From positions 1 through 64,000 of the forward strand of contig NZ_LWLE01000009.1 in NCBI RefSeq assembly GCF_001905125.1: a stretch of 64,000 nt of DNA, written 5' to 3'. This DNA is from Streptomyces sp. TSRI0281. Its GTDB lineage: Bacteria > Actinomycetota > Actinomycetes > Streptomycetales > Streptomycetaceae. A program made the translations under genes and the position numbers. A model generated the notes under the pieces. That model did not search any database. It saw only the letters and a program-made list of their open reading frames with translations, and was not told the DNA's origin. This document shows positions 9,211 to 18,480 of the stretch, in pieces (positions within the stretch are counted from its first letter, which is position 1; every line of letters begins with the position of its first letter).

Positions 9211-9645
9211 TCAGTAAGCCTCAGCCAGAGCGCCGCCGTACTGCGACAGCGAGAGCGCACCCAGCGCACCGAGCCGGTAGTTGATCGACACACCCGCCAC
9301 ACGCCCCGACGCGGCGAGACCGGCGGCGTTCGAGGTGATCTCCGTGTTCGCGCCCTACTCGAATCCGCCACCGTGGATGTACCCGGTCACCGGGATCGCC
9401 TTGTCGGCCGGCTGCTCGGGAGCCCACACGTTCAGGTTCAGGCAGTCCTCGCCCATCCCGCTGTCCGCTTCGAGCCAGTCACCGCTGTCGGGCTGGACGG
9501 AGACGACACCCTAGCGGTCGTGGGAGAGACCCGGATCGAAGTCCGCGACCACCGGGCGACGGTACCGCTCAGCGGTGGCGAGCGGGATTCCCCACCAGGA
9601 CCGCACCCCTGGTGCAGTCGGGGCCTTGGGACGGGTGGCGGTCAT
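9211..9645 (-). pseudogene. Type B carboxylesterase fragment with two in-frame stops
   Basis: Read through in one frame, 145 codons give the N-terminal part of a type B carboxylesterase: VRSWWGIPLAT, then GEDCLNLNVWAPEQP, the oxyanion-hole IHGGGFE, and VSINYRLGALG. TAG codons interrupt it at codon 45 (9511-9513) and codon 97 (9355-9357, directly after IHGGGFE). The remaining two-thirds of the usual about 500 residues, including the nucleophile elbow, is missing. The frame has not shifted, so decay has been by nonsense changes and a terminal deletion. Confidence 0.8.
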
Positions 9646-10007
9646 GACATGCCCTTCCTGCGGCTCGGGTGATTCGCGCGCTGTCTCGGCGGCTGGTTCT
9701 CGCAGTGACGCTTTCCCATCGTTCCCCGGGATCCGGCAAACCGCCCTGCGGGCAGCGGTCACCTCATGGTCACCTGGTGACACTTCGCTGCTCCTCATTC
9801 TTCTCGTTTTTCTCGTTCTTCTCGTAGCCCAGGCTGCCGCGGGCAGGTTGGGGCGGGGCCTGAGGTCCTGCCGTCAGCGCCCGGTGGACCTTGGCCAGGG
9901 AAGCCCGCCGAGCAGGCACAGCACGGCGCCACCGGTGAAGGCGGGTCGTGTGGCTGTTGCCGCCGAGGTTGATCAGCAGCGGAGGCGCGAACGGTATGGA
10001 GGCCGGC
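9646..10007. other. Intergenic, no gene recognised
   Basis: Between the esterase remnant and the Tn3 remnant I find no supported gene. A pyrimidine-rich stretch at about 9795-9825 repeats TTCTCGTT-type units. No promoter or RNA feature can be assigned. Confidence 0.4.
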
Positions 10008-10767
10008 TCAGGCGGCTTGGCCGAAGCCGACGGCAGTCAGGTCCTGCTCCCGGAGCTGGGTGAAGTCGACGTCCAGCTCCGGGTCGTACGCGCCTCGGGC
10101 TGGATGCCCAGCTCGTGGGTGGAGTACTCGCCGAACCGGTTGCTGTGCTCGGTCAGGTACGGCGAGATGTGAGCCAGGTCCTCCGGCTCGATCGTCCAGC
10201 CCTCTTCCAGCAGCTGCCTGACGATCTCGGCGATGTCCAGAGCGTTATGGAAGATCACCGCGTTCGCGAGCAGGGCGTTGAATTTCATCGCCTTCTCCTG
10301 CTCGTCTGGGTCGTTGTCCGCGATGACCCCTCGGTTGCCGAAGCCGGTCCACTGGGAGAAGCTGTTGAATGCTTCGGTCTTGTTCGTCGCTGCGGTCACC
10401 CGCCGGCGAAGCGCCGGATCACAGAGGTAGAGCAGCAGCTGGACGGTGCGGATCGCGCGCGGCCGACCTCGCGGAAAGCGGCGTAGGTGGCGTTCTTCTT
10501 GGAGCCCGGGCGCAGCCGCTTGAGCAGCGTGGACGAGGAGATCGCCCCCTCCCGTACGGAGACAGCCACCTTCATCAGGTGCCGGAACTGGGACTCGATC
10601 AGATCGAAGTCGATGACGTTCTTACCCGGCTCGCCGAACAGCGCGTCGATGTGCACGTGGTCGGTGGTCTTGCTGGGTCGGTAGAAGGTCAGTTCCTTCC
10701 AGTTCCTGATCCTGGGCATGAGGTTGAAGCAGAGCAGGTGCGCGAGCGCGAACAGGAACTTTATGTG
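10008..10767 (-). mobile_element. C-terminal remnant of a Tn3-family transposase
   Basis: The minus strand encodes the last quarter of a Tn3-family (DDE) transposase: LMPRIRNWKELTFYRPSK, GKNVIDFDLIESQ, SSSTLLKRLRPGSKKN, then after a shift VTAATNKTEAFNSFSQW, KAMKFNALLANAVIFHNALD and SPYLTEHSNRFGEY, ending in LREQDLTAVGFGQAA. Two extra CG dinucleotides cause the frame changes, one near 10455-10460 and one near 10088-10093; removing both restores one continuous frame to the stop at 10008. About three quarters of the usual roughly 1000 residues are absent and I find no terminal inverted repeats. Confidence 0.85.
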
Positions 10768-10855
10768 GACAGTTCAAGTTGATCTTCCTCCGAGGTGTTG
10801 TCAGGCCGGGCCGACATAGAGTGAGGCTTGCGATGAGGTGGCAGGGGGAAGCGTC

Positions 10856-11329
10856 ATGGAGGTCACCGTTCAGTGGATACGGACGTCCTGGACGAAGCAG
10901 TCTCGGGGAGGGGAGGCCGCGGCTCGCAGGAACGCCGTCCCGGTCGGCTTTCGTGTCCCGCCTATGTCGCCCGCGGTCGCGCACGTGATCCGTATGCATG
11001 AGTGCGACGGCTTCGACCCTTTTGACGGCCAGGAAGACCTGCGCAAGGTCGATGTCCAGCTCCGAGAGAACGACGGTCGGTTGCGAGTCCTTCCCCGGGT
11101 CCAGCCCCTCTTTGCCATACCTCCCCGGCCACGACGGCCCCCGGCCGTACGGCTTGTTCCCGGGCAGTGGGTCCGCTGGCAGCTCAACTACCGTTTCAGC
11201 AGCGCGGCGGGAGTGCGGGGCTGGTCGTACTGGCTGGACACCTTCAACGTCGCTTACGGCCCGGCGGCAGCTGACATGTTCTTGTCTCCGCCCACGGTGC
11301 TCGTCGATGAGCAAGGACCGGTCCGGTAA
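10856..11329 (+). CDS. Hypothetical protein
   Basis: 157 residues. ATG 10856 is preceded by GGGGGA six bases upstream, better placed than the GTG at 10838. The C-terminal half (QWVRWQLNYRFSSAAGVRGW, then SYWLDTFNVAYG) looks like folded protein with good codon bias. I recognise no domain. It abuts the broken end of the Tn3 remnant and may be cargo or a bystander. Confidence 0.5.
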   Translation: MEVTVQWIRTSWTKQSRGGEAAARRNAVPVGFRVPPMSPAVAHVIRMHECDGFDPFDGQEDLRKVDVQLRENDGRLRVLPRVQPLFAIPPRPRRPPAVRLVPGQWVRWQLNYRFSSAAGVRGWSYWLDTFNVAYGPAAADMFLSPPTVLVDEQGPVR

Positions 11330-11343
11330 CCCCCAGGTAGCGG

Positions 11344-11953
11344 TCAGGGACTGATGTTTTCGGCTTTGCCTTCGGGATGGGCGGGTAGCCCGAGGTCCGC
11401 GAGAAGTTTGTCGATGCGGTCGCTGGTGCAGCGGTGTCGTTCGACTTCGCGGTCCCAGCCGCGTTGGGCGGCGTCGAGAGCGAGGGTCTGCTCGACTTCA
11501 CGTCGGGCCCGCAGGCGCGGTGCGTACTCGGGTGTGGAGACGAACTTCGCGCAGTCAGGTAGAGGTTGCACTCGCAGGGGCCTTCGGCGGGGAGACGCAG
11601 GCAGCATCAGCAGCACGATCGCCCGGTCCCGCAGCCCGCGTAGCTGACCGAGCAGCAACTCGACCTGGCCGTCATCCAGCGGACGTGGCACCCGTTGGGC
11701 GGTCTTGACGCGCACGGCCCGGCGGACCGGCCGCTTCACGGCTGGCCCGTCCCATGAACGGGCGATGCCGCTCGGAGACGTACAGAAGCGCAGGGTCCGG
11801 ACGCTTCTCGATGAGGTTGGCCCGCTCCAGCAGCCCAGACAAGATCGCGTACTCGTAGAACGAGGACACCGCGGCCAGAATCCGGTTCGCCGTGCTGCCC
11901 GCGAGCTTGGTCGCCGGCCCGTCAGCGGCCATCGTCACCACCGGCAGCGTCAT
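11344..11953 (-). pseudogene. Tyrosine recombinase/integrase, deleted and frameshifted
   Basis: The N-terminal core-binding part of a phage-type integrase is visible (NRILAAVSSFYEYAILSG, then DPALLYVSERHRPFMGRAS). A +1 shift near 11739 leads to VKTAQRVPRPLDDGQVELLL and LRDRAIVLLML. The catalytic domain with the Arg, His-X-X-Arg and Tyr residues is gone. The frame instead passes to a tail (KFVSTPEYAPRLRARREVEQ) that resembles the extreme C-terminus of Streptomyces integrases. So an internal deletion plus a frameshift has inactivated it. Confidence 0.7.
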
Positions 11954-12004
11954 CCGCCGACGTCGTCGCAGGGCTTTTGTACGCCGACCACTATGGCGAG
12001 ATGC

Positions 12005-12454
12005 TCACCCGGCTGCGCGCCGATCACCGCGGCCCGACCCACGGGTACCGGGTGGTTTCACCCGGTCCGGTCGCCGGGTGCGTCCTGGAGGCGGTCGAGG
12101 CGGTTCGTAAAGCGCACGGACCAGACGGGCCCGGTTCTGGACACAGAGCAGGGTGCCCTTGTGCGGTGTGTTCAGGCGTCGTTGGGATTCGGCGAGGATG
12201 ATCTCGGCGAGGGCTCGGGGGCCGGTGTCGTCGTCCAGGAGGCTGGTGTGACGCCGTACGTCGGTGGCGACGGCGCGGGCGTGGCCGGTGAGCTGCAGGG
12301 CGATCTGTTCGTAGTCGTGCGGGCTGAGGGTGGCGGGGTCGGTCCAGGACAGGACGGCGGTGACGAGGCGTTCGTAGGGGGCACGGTCCAGGGGCAGGTC
12401 CGCTCCGAAGAAGCCGTACGGGTCGTGGAGAACGGTGTGGGTGTTCGGTTTCAT
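12005..12454 (-). CDS. Small DUF6415-like hypothetical protein
   Basis: About 149 residues from ATG 12454. The helical centre (YERLVTAVLSWTDPATLSPH, LTGHARAVATDVRRHTSLL, AQNRARLVRALYE-like end) resembles the short DUF6415-type proteins common in Streptomyces, which occur beside mobile or regulatory genes; this assignment is from memory of the pattern and tentative. The last forty residues are Arg/Pro-rich and may run past the true end through a lost stop. No signal or membrane segment. Confidence 0.45.
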   Translation of the reverse strand: MKPNTHTVLHDPYGFFGADLPLDRAPYERLVTAVLSWTDPATLSPHDYEQIALQLTGHARAVATDVRRHTSLLDDDTGPRALAEIILAESQRRLNTPHKGTLLCVQNRARLVRALYEPPRPPPGRTRRPDRVKPPGTRGSGRGDRRAAG

Positions 12455-12662
12455 CAGCCCTCGCCGTGGGGGTCGCGCGGTCGTCACCCCCGGGGACCGG
12501 GAGGTGACCTCTTGATCATTCGCTGCCACCACCCCCGCCGGATGGGTCCTCAACTCATTGCAACCTTTTCCCCCCCAGGCAACCACCCCGACGGCACCGG
12601 CCCGTACCAATCCACCGCAGCAGCCGTATGCAACGCCGGGGTGCCCGTGGGTTCTTCGGGGT

Positions 12663-13457
12663 TCACGCGCTCGGGCGTACGCTCCTTTCCGCGATGCGGA
12701 TCAGGGGGCGTTCCGGTGCCAGGCGGCTGACGACGCGGGACACCAGGGCGTTGCCGGTGCCGTCGACGACGGTCGCTTTGCGGCCGCCAAGTGCGGCGAG
12801 TGCGGTGTTGACGACCTGCTGCGGTGTGCGCCGGGAGCCGACCGATGCGTTGTCGCCGGCCACGTCGAAGAACGGGGTGTCGGTGGCACCCGGGCACACT
12901 CCGAGGACGGTTACACCGGTGCCGCGGGTCTCGCCCCAGAGGGAGCGTGTGAAGGACAGGACGAATGCCTTCGTCGCGGAGTACACCGCCATGTGCGGCA
13001 CCGCCTGGAATCCGGCCGTGCTGGCGACGTTGATGACGGTGCCGCGCCCGCGTTCGACCATGCCGGGCAGGAGGCGGGTGGTGTTGCCGACGAGCGTGCC
13101 GATGTTGAGCTGCACCTGGGATGCCATGTGGCCGGGGTCGGCCTCGGCGAGGTCGCCGTGCGAAGCGAAGCCGGCGTTGTTGATGAGGATGTCCACGACG
13201 GCGCCCTGTTCGTCGAGCGTGCGCGCGAGGGTCTCGGAGGAGTCGGGCAGGGAGAGGTCGAGGGCGATGGGTCTGACGGTCACGCCGTGCCTCGTCCGCA
13301 GGGTCGAGGCGAGCTCCTCCAGCTTGTCTTTCGAGCGGGCGACGATAACCAGGTCCACGCCGAGGGCTGCCAGTTGCCGGGCGAACTCGGCGCCTATCCC
13401 TGACGACGCGCCGGTGACGACGGCGAGCTGGGAGGTGAGAGTGTCCGAATAGTTCAT
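12663..13457 (-). CDS. Short-chain dehydrogenase/reductase
   Basis: 264 residues with all classical SDR motifs: the NAD(P) glycine motif TGASSGIG (about residues 15-22), an Arg following the second strand that favours NADP(H), NNAG (about 88-91), a catalytic Ser in INVASTAG, and YSATK with the Tyr and Lys (about residues 158 and 162). Cytosolic oxidoreductase of unknown substrate. GGAG lies seven bases before the ATG. An operator-like element immediately upstream (13471-13484) also occurs at the promoter of the TetR gene next door, so the two probably form a regulator-target pair. Confidence 0.9.
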   Translation of the reverse strand: MNYSDTLTSQLAVVTGASSGIGAEFARQLAALGVDLVIVARSKDKLEELASTLRTRHGVTVRPIALDLSLPDSSETLARTLDEQGAVVDILINNAGFASHGDLAEADPGHMASQVQLNIGTLVGNTTRLLPGMVERGRGTVINVASTAGFQAVPHMAVYSATKAFVLSFTRSLWGETRGTGVTVLGVCPGATDTPFFDVAGDNASVGSRRTPQQVVNTALAALGGRKATVVDGTGNALVSRVVSRLAPERPLIRIAERSVRPSA

Positions 13458-13470
13458 TTTCTGTCTCCAT

Positions 13471-13484
13471 ACCGACTTGAAGGT
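13471..13484 (+). promoter_or_regulatory. TetR operator upstream of the SDR
   Basis: ACCGACTTGAAGGT, an imperfect palindrome (ACC...GGT arms), sits just upstream of the SDR ribosome site. Thirteen of fourteen bases match the inverted copy in the TetR promoter at 14181-14194. Confidence 0.65.
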
Positions 13485-13547
13485 TTTTTTCTTGGCGATG
13501 AAAAGGCCGAGGTGGTCGACGTGCGTTGAATCCGGCCCGCCTGGCGC

Positions 13548-14165
13548 TCAGTGCGCCCCGATGGCGGCCTCGACGACTTCGGCAAGAACGCCCGCCGAGC
13601 GACGCAGCTCTTCCGGAGTAGCGCGCCCCGTAGCCTCCAGGACGCCCTTCAGCCCGTCGAACGCGCCCACGAACACGGTCGCCAGCGCGTGGGCGTCGGC
13701 CGAAAGACGCAGGTCGCCCTCACGGGCGCCGGCGAGGAGGAGTTCTTCGACCAGGCCGACCCACTCCGCGAGAACGGACGCCTGAGCGTGTTCCCGCGGC
13801 GACTCGGTACTGAGCTCACGGTCGAGCCGTACGACGGACCAGCCTGCGGGTTCGGCGATGACGAGATCCACGAGGACGGGGACGAGTCCGCGCATCTGCG
13901 CGGCCGGCCCCCCGAGCCCTTCGAGCCGCCTGCGCACATGCGCAAGCATCCCCTGCTTCTGATCGTCGACGACCGCACGGGCCAGGGCGGCCTTGCTCTT
14001 GAAGTGGAAGTACACGGCCCCCTTGGTGAGGCCGGTCTCCAGCACCACATCGTCCATCCGGGCCAGCGAGTACCCCTTGGCATCGAAGACACGGGCGGCG
14101 GCACGCAGAATGTCCCGGCGCGTCGCCGCGCCCTTCGGTGTCAGTTGATCCACTGGCCTACCCAT
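13548..14165 (-). CDS. TetR-family repressor
   Basis: 205 residues. N-terminal helix-turn-helix: RRDILRAAARVFDAKGYS, MDDVVLETGLTKGAVYFHFK (residues about 15-60). The C-terminal domain resembles that of gamma-butyrolactone-receptor-like and ScbR-type TetR proteins (WSVVRLDRELSTESPREHAQ), but no synthase gene is nearby, so such a role is not claimed. It precedes the SDR on the same strand with about 90 bp between, and both genes carry the same 14-bp element, implying autoregulation and control of the SDR. Confidence 0.8.
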   Translation of the reverse strand: MGRPVDQLTPKGAATRRDILRAAARVFDAKGYSLARMDDVVLETGLTKGAVYFHFKSKAALARAVVDDQKQGMLAHVRRRLEGLGGPAAQMRGLVPVLVDLVIAEPAGWSVVRLDRELSTESPREHAQASVLAEWVGLVEELLLAGAREGDLRLSADAHALATVFVGAFDGLKGVLEATGRATPEELRRSAGVLAEVVEAAIGAH

Positions 14166-14171
14166 GCCCCG

Positions 14172-14201
14172 ATACTAAATACCTTCGAGTCGGTTTTTCA
14201 A
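14172..14201 (-). promoter_or_regulatory. TetR gene promoter with embedded operator
   Basis: On the minus strand a -35 TTGAAA (14196-14201) and a -10 TAGTAT (14172-14177) are 18 bp apart. The spacer contains ACCGACTCGAAGGT (14181-14194), matching the element before the SDR. A repressor bound here would block RNA polymerase directly. Confidence 0.6.
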
Positions 14202-14414
14202 GTTGACCGGGAACCGAACCTCCCGTAGGGCCGTAGACCGCCTCAGGCAACGGCCGAATCCCGCGGCGACACGGCATGGACGCCACATCCGGCTCCCTCG
14301 TCTGTCGAGGGCGCCCCCGAGCGATGTCAGCAGGGCACGCTCGCACGATCCGGCCCTGCCGATCAGGTCCACCAAGTCGCAGTGAGCCCGAGGGCGCATG
14401 TCATGGCGCGCCGC

Positions 14415-14654
14415 TCACTGTCGGGTGCCGGTCCTGGCCTCGTCCCGCCAGGCCACCGGGTCGCGCCCGTCGACCTGATACTCAAGACCGACAGCCGAGC
14501 CGGCGCCCCACGTTTCGGAGCTGCCGATGAACTCGTCGCCGTGCTTGGGCGGGCGCCCGCCCTTGGGGTCGTAGACGCGGGGCGGGGTCGGCCGGCGCAT
14601 CACACGGTCCGAGCGGGTTCGGCCGAGAATCTCGACGGGTAGGTCAGTCACGCC
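14415..14654 (-). mobile_element. Fragment of a DDE transposase
   Basis: About 80 codons contain LPVEILGRTRSDRVMRRPTP, PRVYDPKGGRPPKHGDEF, typical of the central part of a Streptomyces DDE transposase group (the NF041680/IS701-like type, by recollection). The match is lost at both ends and no intact catalytic core remains. Confidence 0.6.
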
Positions 14655-14709
14655 CGCACCACGGCCGGCCGCCCCGGCCCGGAAGGCCCGACCGCGGCAG
14701 GGAGCGGCC

Positions 14710-14931
14710 ATGGATGGGGCGTTCGGGCTGAACGTCGCCGCGCTCACCCAGTACAAGCAGCGGGAGGGGAGGGCGGTCGCGCCCCGGTCGTGGAGCGAGG
14801 AGTTGCCGGACGGGACAGCGGTCCGGCACGGAACGTGGCTCCCCACCACCCGCGCCCGGCGGGACAAGCTCCCCCAGGAGCAGCGCGAGGTCCTCGCTGG
14901 GCTCGGAGTCGACTGGGCGACAGCAACGTGA
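14710..14931 (+). pseudogene. Helicase-associated domain fragment
   Basis: About 73 codons read FGLNVAALTQYKQREGRAV, DGTAVRHGTWLPTTRARRDK and LPQEQREVLAGLGVDWA, the signature of one HA repeat. No helicase domain is nearby and the frame ends directly after the repeat. ATG 14710 is probably not a true start. Confidence 0.65.
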
Positions 14932-15059
14932 ACCAGCGCCCGGAGCCGGTCGAGACCTTGGTGCACTCGTCCGACGGCGGTGCATCGTGCTGCGCACCGG
15001 GTGGAGTCCCGAACATCCGACAGACAACTCCCCCACCAAGCGGACAACAGAGGCACAGT

Positions 15060-15505
15060 ATGAGCACCCAGCGGTACGGCGTGGACGCTTACGGACAGGT
15101 GCTGGCACACAACGCGAAGGGCGTCCTGGCGGCGGCGCGGCGGTGTACGTGGGCCTTGGCCGACCCGGGCGACTTCCTCGCCCCCGTGGCGTCGGACGAG
15201 ATCCTGCCCGTGGTCCTGGGCGCCGTGCGCGAGCACGAGCGGGACGCGTACGTGGAGCGCCTTCAGTCGTTCGCCGGACAGCACCGTGCGCGTCTTCAGG
15301 CGTTGTTGCGCGGGTACGGGCCGGGCAGCAGGCCCGCCGAGTACGGCCGGTACATGCTGGTCGGCCGACCGAGAGCCTGATCATCTGCGAACGGATGGAG
15401 AGCGCCCCGTTCCTCCCGCGCGGCCGGTGGGACAAGGCGCTGGAAGCCGTCCTGCTGGACGACCTCGAATTCGCCTGGGGACCACGCATCCGCCTGAGCC
15501 GGTGA
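15060..15505 (+). pseudogene. Hypothetical gene split by a frameshift
   Basis: From ATG 15060 a helical 106-residue stretch (YGQVLAHNAKGVLAAARR, VLGAVREHERDAYVERLQSF) ends in GRYMLVG. A one-register shift at about 15360-15368 opens SLIICERMESAPFLPRGRWD, KALEAVLLDDLEFAWGPRI up to the stop at 15505. The two parts look like one protein of about 148 residues. I do not recognise the family. The interruption may be real or a sequencing slip. Confidence 0.45.
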
Positions 15506-15954
15506 ACCTCTCGGGCGGACGGTGACAGGCCGCACGGAAGACTCCGCGTCGAGGAGATGGGCCGCACTCCGCGGCGTCGGCCTGTCCGCGCCTACGTGAT
15601 GCGGGGAGGGCATACAAGTGACGCTGTCAGGCTCCGTGCACTCGCGTGCCGCACGGGGCGGTGCCGACCGGCAGCGTGCCTTTGGTGTCAGTGCCGGTCA
15701 CCCGCGAAGGTGGTGCGCGCCAGCACGGCCTTGATCTCCTCGGCCGCGGCCATCAGGATCTCTCCCCTGTGCCCCCACGTGCTCCCGTGCGCCCGGGTTG
15801 AGCTTTTCGGCGCCCTGCCGTTCGGGGAACCGGCCCTCGATCATGGGTCGACTGGGTCGATCGGCAGCGGACGGCAGGTGCGGAGTTCGCCGTTTCCTGT
15901 ACCGTCGCCGCCGCCTTTCGCCCCGGAAGTCGTCGTGCTTCCAGAAAGGCGCCC
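15506..15954. other. Intergenic region upstream of the secreted protease-like gene
   Basis: No supported gene. It holds the presumed promoter of the gene at 15955, which I cannot delimit, and an A/G-rich ribosome site (AGAAAGG) before its start. Confidence 0.4.
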
Positions 15955-17511
15955 ATGCCCCTCCGCTCGCGCTTAGCCCATCCGGTCATCACCCTGGTCA
16001 CGGCCTTCCTCGCCGCCCTTGCCCTCGTCCCGTTCACCGCCACCGCCGCGAGGGCGGCGACCCCGGTCTGCCTCACAGGCACGTTTCAGTTCGCGTACCA
16101 GTCCGCCGAGGCCGCACCGAGCAAGCCCATCCGCACCAAAGCGGTCCGCGTCGCCAACGTCGAACTGTGGGGCGCCGAGAAGAGCGGCGACCAGCCCCAC
16201 TGGCTCGGTGTCTCCCAGCTCACCTCGGATTACGGCGACTACAACCTCTGCTACACGCCCACCACGACCGCCACGATGAGCACCATGTGGGTGAAGGTCT
16301 GGGCGGAGAGCCGCCGACTGTGGCGCGTCATCGACGGGATGAACAACTCCTACTACACACAGCAGACCCAGGCCCTGACCAACGTCGCCGGCGGCACCTA
16401 CAGCCTTCCCACCGTTCGGGCCACGGGGACGGCCGGCCGGGCCTGGCACGCCCTCGACACCCTCTACGACCTGTGGCGGAAACGCGAGAACCCGACAAGC
16501 GACTGCTGGACCGCCAACGAGCCGAACAGCAGCACCTGTACCAGGCTCAACGTCTACGTGAACGACGGGGCCACCTCCGCCGGCTACAGCCCCCACTCCC
16601 ACAGCATCGCCCTCATCGGCGAAGCCGCCGACTCCGAGCACACCATCCTGCACGAGGGCGGCCACTTCCTCCTGCACCGCCTCTACAACGGGGTGTGGCC
16701 CAACGTCGACAACTGTATTCCGCACTACATTCCGACGGCGAGTTCCGAGACCTGCGCGTGGACCGAGGGCTTCGCGGACGCCACCGCCGCCTACGTGTTC
16801 AACGACTTCGACTACGTCCACCCCGACGGTACGTACACCAGCTTCCTGTACGGCCCGGGGTGGGAGGTCGGCGACCAGGTGCAGGGCAACGTGGCCGCCT
16901 CGCTGCTTCGTCTCTGGCGCGGTCTGGAGAACGGCTGGGGGCCGACCCTCACCGCCGTCGCCGCGCAGAAGCCGACCACGTTCCCGCAGTACTTCAACGT
17001 CACCCGCCCGAACGCGAACCCGCCCCTCTCCACCGGGACCATGGCACTCATGTTCGTCACCGCGAGCGCCATCGACTACGGGCCGGACATCGTCGGCGAC
17101 GGCAAGACGCACGGTCTCAGCAACGGTGGCCGGTGGGGGCTGGAGCGTGCCGGCGGCTGCACCGCGACGGCCCCGGCGAGCGTCCGCGTCAGCCATTTCG
17201 GCACAGCGTTCAACTCGTCGCTGTGGAAGATCGACACGAACACGGACGGCACCGTGAGGGTGTACGACAACTGCGCCCAGTCTCTGACCCTCACCGCTCC
17301 CACCGCCGCCGACGGCGCGGTGACCGCCAAGCCCTTCAACCCGGCGGACGCCTACCAGAAGTGGACCGTCATCCGGAAGAACGGCACCTTCCGGTTCATC
17401 AACCCGCAGACCGGACTGGTCCTCACCACCACGGGCATCGACAAGGACTCCCCCGCCATCACCAAGACGCCGAGCAGCGCGAACGTCCAGGGCTGGGTCC
17501 GCCTCTCCTAG
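15955..17511 (+). CDS. Secreted HEGGH metalloprotease-like protein with C-terminal trefoil-like domain
   Basis: 518 residues. A Sec signal peptide (basic start, hydrophobic core, cleavage likely after ATAARA-A near residue 35) sends it outside the cell. A zinc motif HEGGH (HEXXH, about residue 236), preceded by ADSEHTIL and followed by a downstream ETCAWTEGFAD, which could supply the third ligand as in gluzincin-like enzymes, indicates a metallopeptidase. The last about 120 residues (YQKWTVIRKNGTFRFINPQT) resemble a ricin-type/trefoil carbohydrate-binding domain. Substrate unknown. Monocistronic. Confidence 0.75.
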   Translation: MPLRSRLAHPVITLVTAFLAALALVPFTATAARAATPVCLTGTFQFAYQSAEAAPSKPIRTKAVRVANVELWGAEKSGDQPHWLGVSQLTSDYGDYNLCYTPTTTATMSTMWVKVWAESRRLWRVIDGMNNSYYTQQTQALTNVAGGTYSLPTVRATGTAGRAWHALDTLYDLWRKRENPTSDCWTANEPNSSTCTRLNVYVNDGATSAGYSPHSHSIALIGEAADSEHTILHEGGHFLLHRLYNGVWPNVDNCIPHYIPTASSETCAWTEGFADATAAYVFNDFDYVHPDGTYTSFLYGPGWEVGDQVQGNVAASLLRLWRGLENGWGPTLTAVAAQKPTTFPQYFNVTRPNANPPLSTGTMALMFVTASAIDYGPDIVGDGKTHGLSNGGRWGLERAGGCTATAPASVRVSHFGTAFNSSLWKIDTNTDGTVRVYDNCAQSLTLTAPTAADGAVTAKPFNPADAYQKWTVIRKNGTFRFINPQTGLVLTTTGIDKDSPAITKTPSSANVQGWVRLS

Positions 17512-17658
17512 CCGCATGCCGACCCCCGAAAACCCGTGACCTGGGCGGACCGGAAGGCCGGCCGATGGTGGCGCGGGAAGGCCAGGTCCGCCGCCGGTCT
17601 CTGAACACGGGCCTTCCCGGCCGCTGCCCGGCGAGCACCCCCGGGGTGATTCGCAGAG

Positions 17659-17742
17659 CCAGAGAATGAGCGAGGCCAGGTGGATACCGGCCTCGTAGCG
17701 GGCGGCGAGTTTTGTCGCAGCAGGTGGCAACCGCATCCATAG
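17659..17742 (-). mobile_element. C-terminal scrap of an IS5-type transposase
   Basis: One minus frame reads ATKLAARYEAGIHLASLILW, resembling the LA.RYEA.....A...W end of IS5-family transposases. Only about 28 codons remain. It is joined directly to the first residues of a transporter gene at about 17735-17742. Confidence 0.5.
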
Positions 17743-17780
17743 GCGAGCGAGCTGCCCAGAGCCAGCAGCAGAGCGATCAC
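17735..17780 (-). pseudogene. N-terminal stub of an EamA/DMT-type transporter
   Basis: From GTG 17780 the minus strand reads VIALLLALGSSLAYGC, the typical first membrane helix of EamA (drug/metabolite) transporters. Transposase sequence then begins. In many actinomycetes an EamA exporter lies divergent from an XRE/cupin regulator, exactly the geometry here with the gene at 17896, so an IS probably replaced the rest of the exporter. Confidence 0.5.
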
Positions 17781-17895
17781 GGTACATCCCTTACCATGCA
17801 ATGGAACGACTGAACTGTACAGCAAACCGACCGACCCGTGTCAACCAAACGACCGCACGGTGCATTCCAGTGGTCCACAGGAGGAAGGTGATCGG

Positions 17896-18480
17896 ATGCC
17901 CGGGACGAACGCAGCCCTGCGGACACTCGCGCACAACGTCAGGGCAGCCCGCACCCGCGCGGGCCTGTCACTGGACGAGCTCGGCCGCCGTGCCAAGGTC
18001 AGCAAGGGAGCCCTCGTCGCACTGGAGAAGGCTCAGGGCAACCCGAACTTCGCCACGCTCGTCAGGCTCGCCGACACCCTCGGCCTCTCGGTGTCCGCCC
18101 TGATGGAGGGACCCCCGGAAGGCCGTGTCCGCGTCGTGGCCGCCGACACCGTGATGCCGTTGTGGTCCGGCGCCGAGGGCAGCGAGGCCCGGCTCATGCT
18201 GACGACCTCAGGCCCCGCCCCGGTCGAGGTCTGGCGCTGGAAACTCGAACCCGGCGAGGAATACCCCAGCCACCCCCACCAGGCCGGGGTCGTCGAAACC
18301 GTCAGTGTCACCTCCGGACGCATGACCCTGATCGTCGACGGCACCGAACACGACGTCGAAACCGACCAGACCGCCACCTTCGACGGCAACGCCCCCCACA
18401 CCTACCGCGGCACCGGTACCGAAACCTGCCACCTGATCATGACCGTCCACCTGCCGCCCGGCCCCGCCTCCCCGCCGTGA
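17896..18480 (+). CDS. XRE-family regulator with cupin sensor
   Basis: 194 residues. An N-terminal Cro/CI-type helix-turn-helix (ARTRAGLSLDELGRRAKVSK, about residues 15-65) is followed by a cupin_2 domain (about 105-185: EPGEEYPSHPHQAG, ETVSVTSGRMTLIV). Proteins of this layout sense a small ligand and usually control a divergent exporter or catabolic operon. Here the divergent EamA gene is destroyed, so its target may be lost. ATG 17896 follows GGAGGAAGG. Confidence 0.85.
   Translation: MPGTNAALRTLAHNVRAARTRAGLSLDELGRRAKVSKGALVALEKAQGNPNFATLVRLADTLGLSVSALMEGPPEGRVRVVAADTVMPLWSGAEGSEARLMLTTSGPAPVEVWRWKLEPGEEYPSHPHQAGVVETVSVTSGRMTLIVDGTEHDVETDQTATFDGNAPHTYRGTGTETCHLIMTVHLPPGPASPP

Noticed and set aside
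11977..12201. Plus-strand frame with YADHYGEMLTRLRADHRGPT
   Set aside because: It is short, overlaps the better-supported gene at 12005-12454 on the other strand, and I recognise no family.
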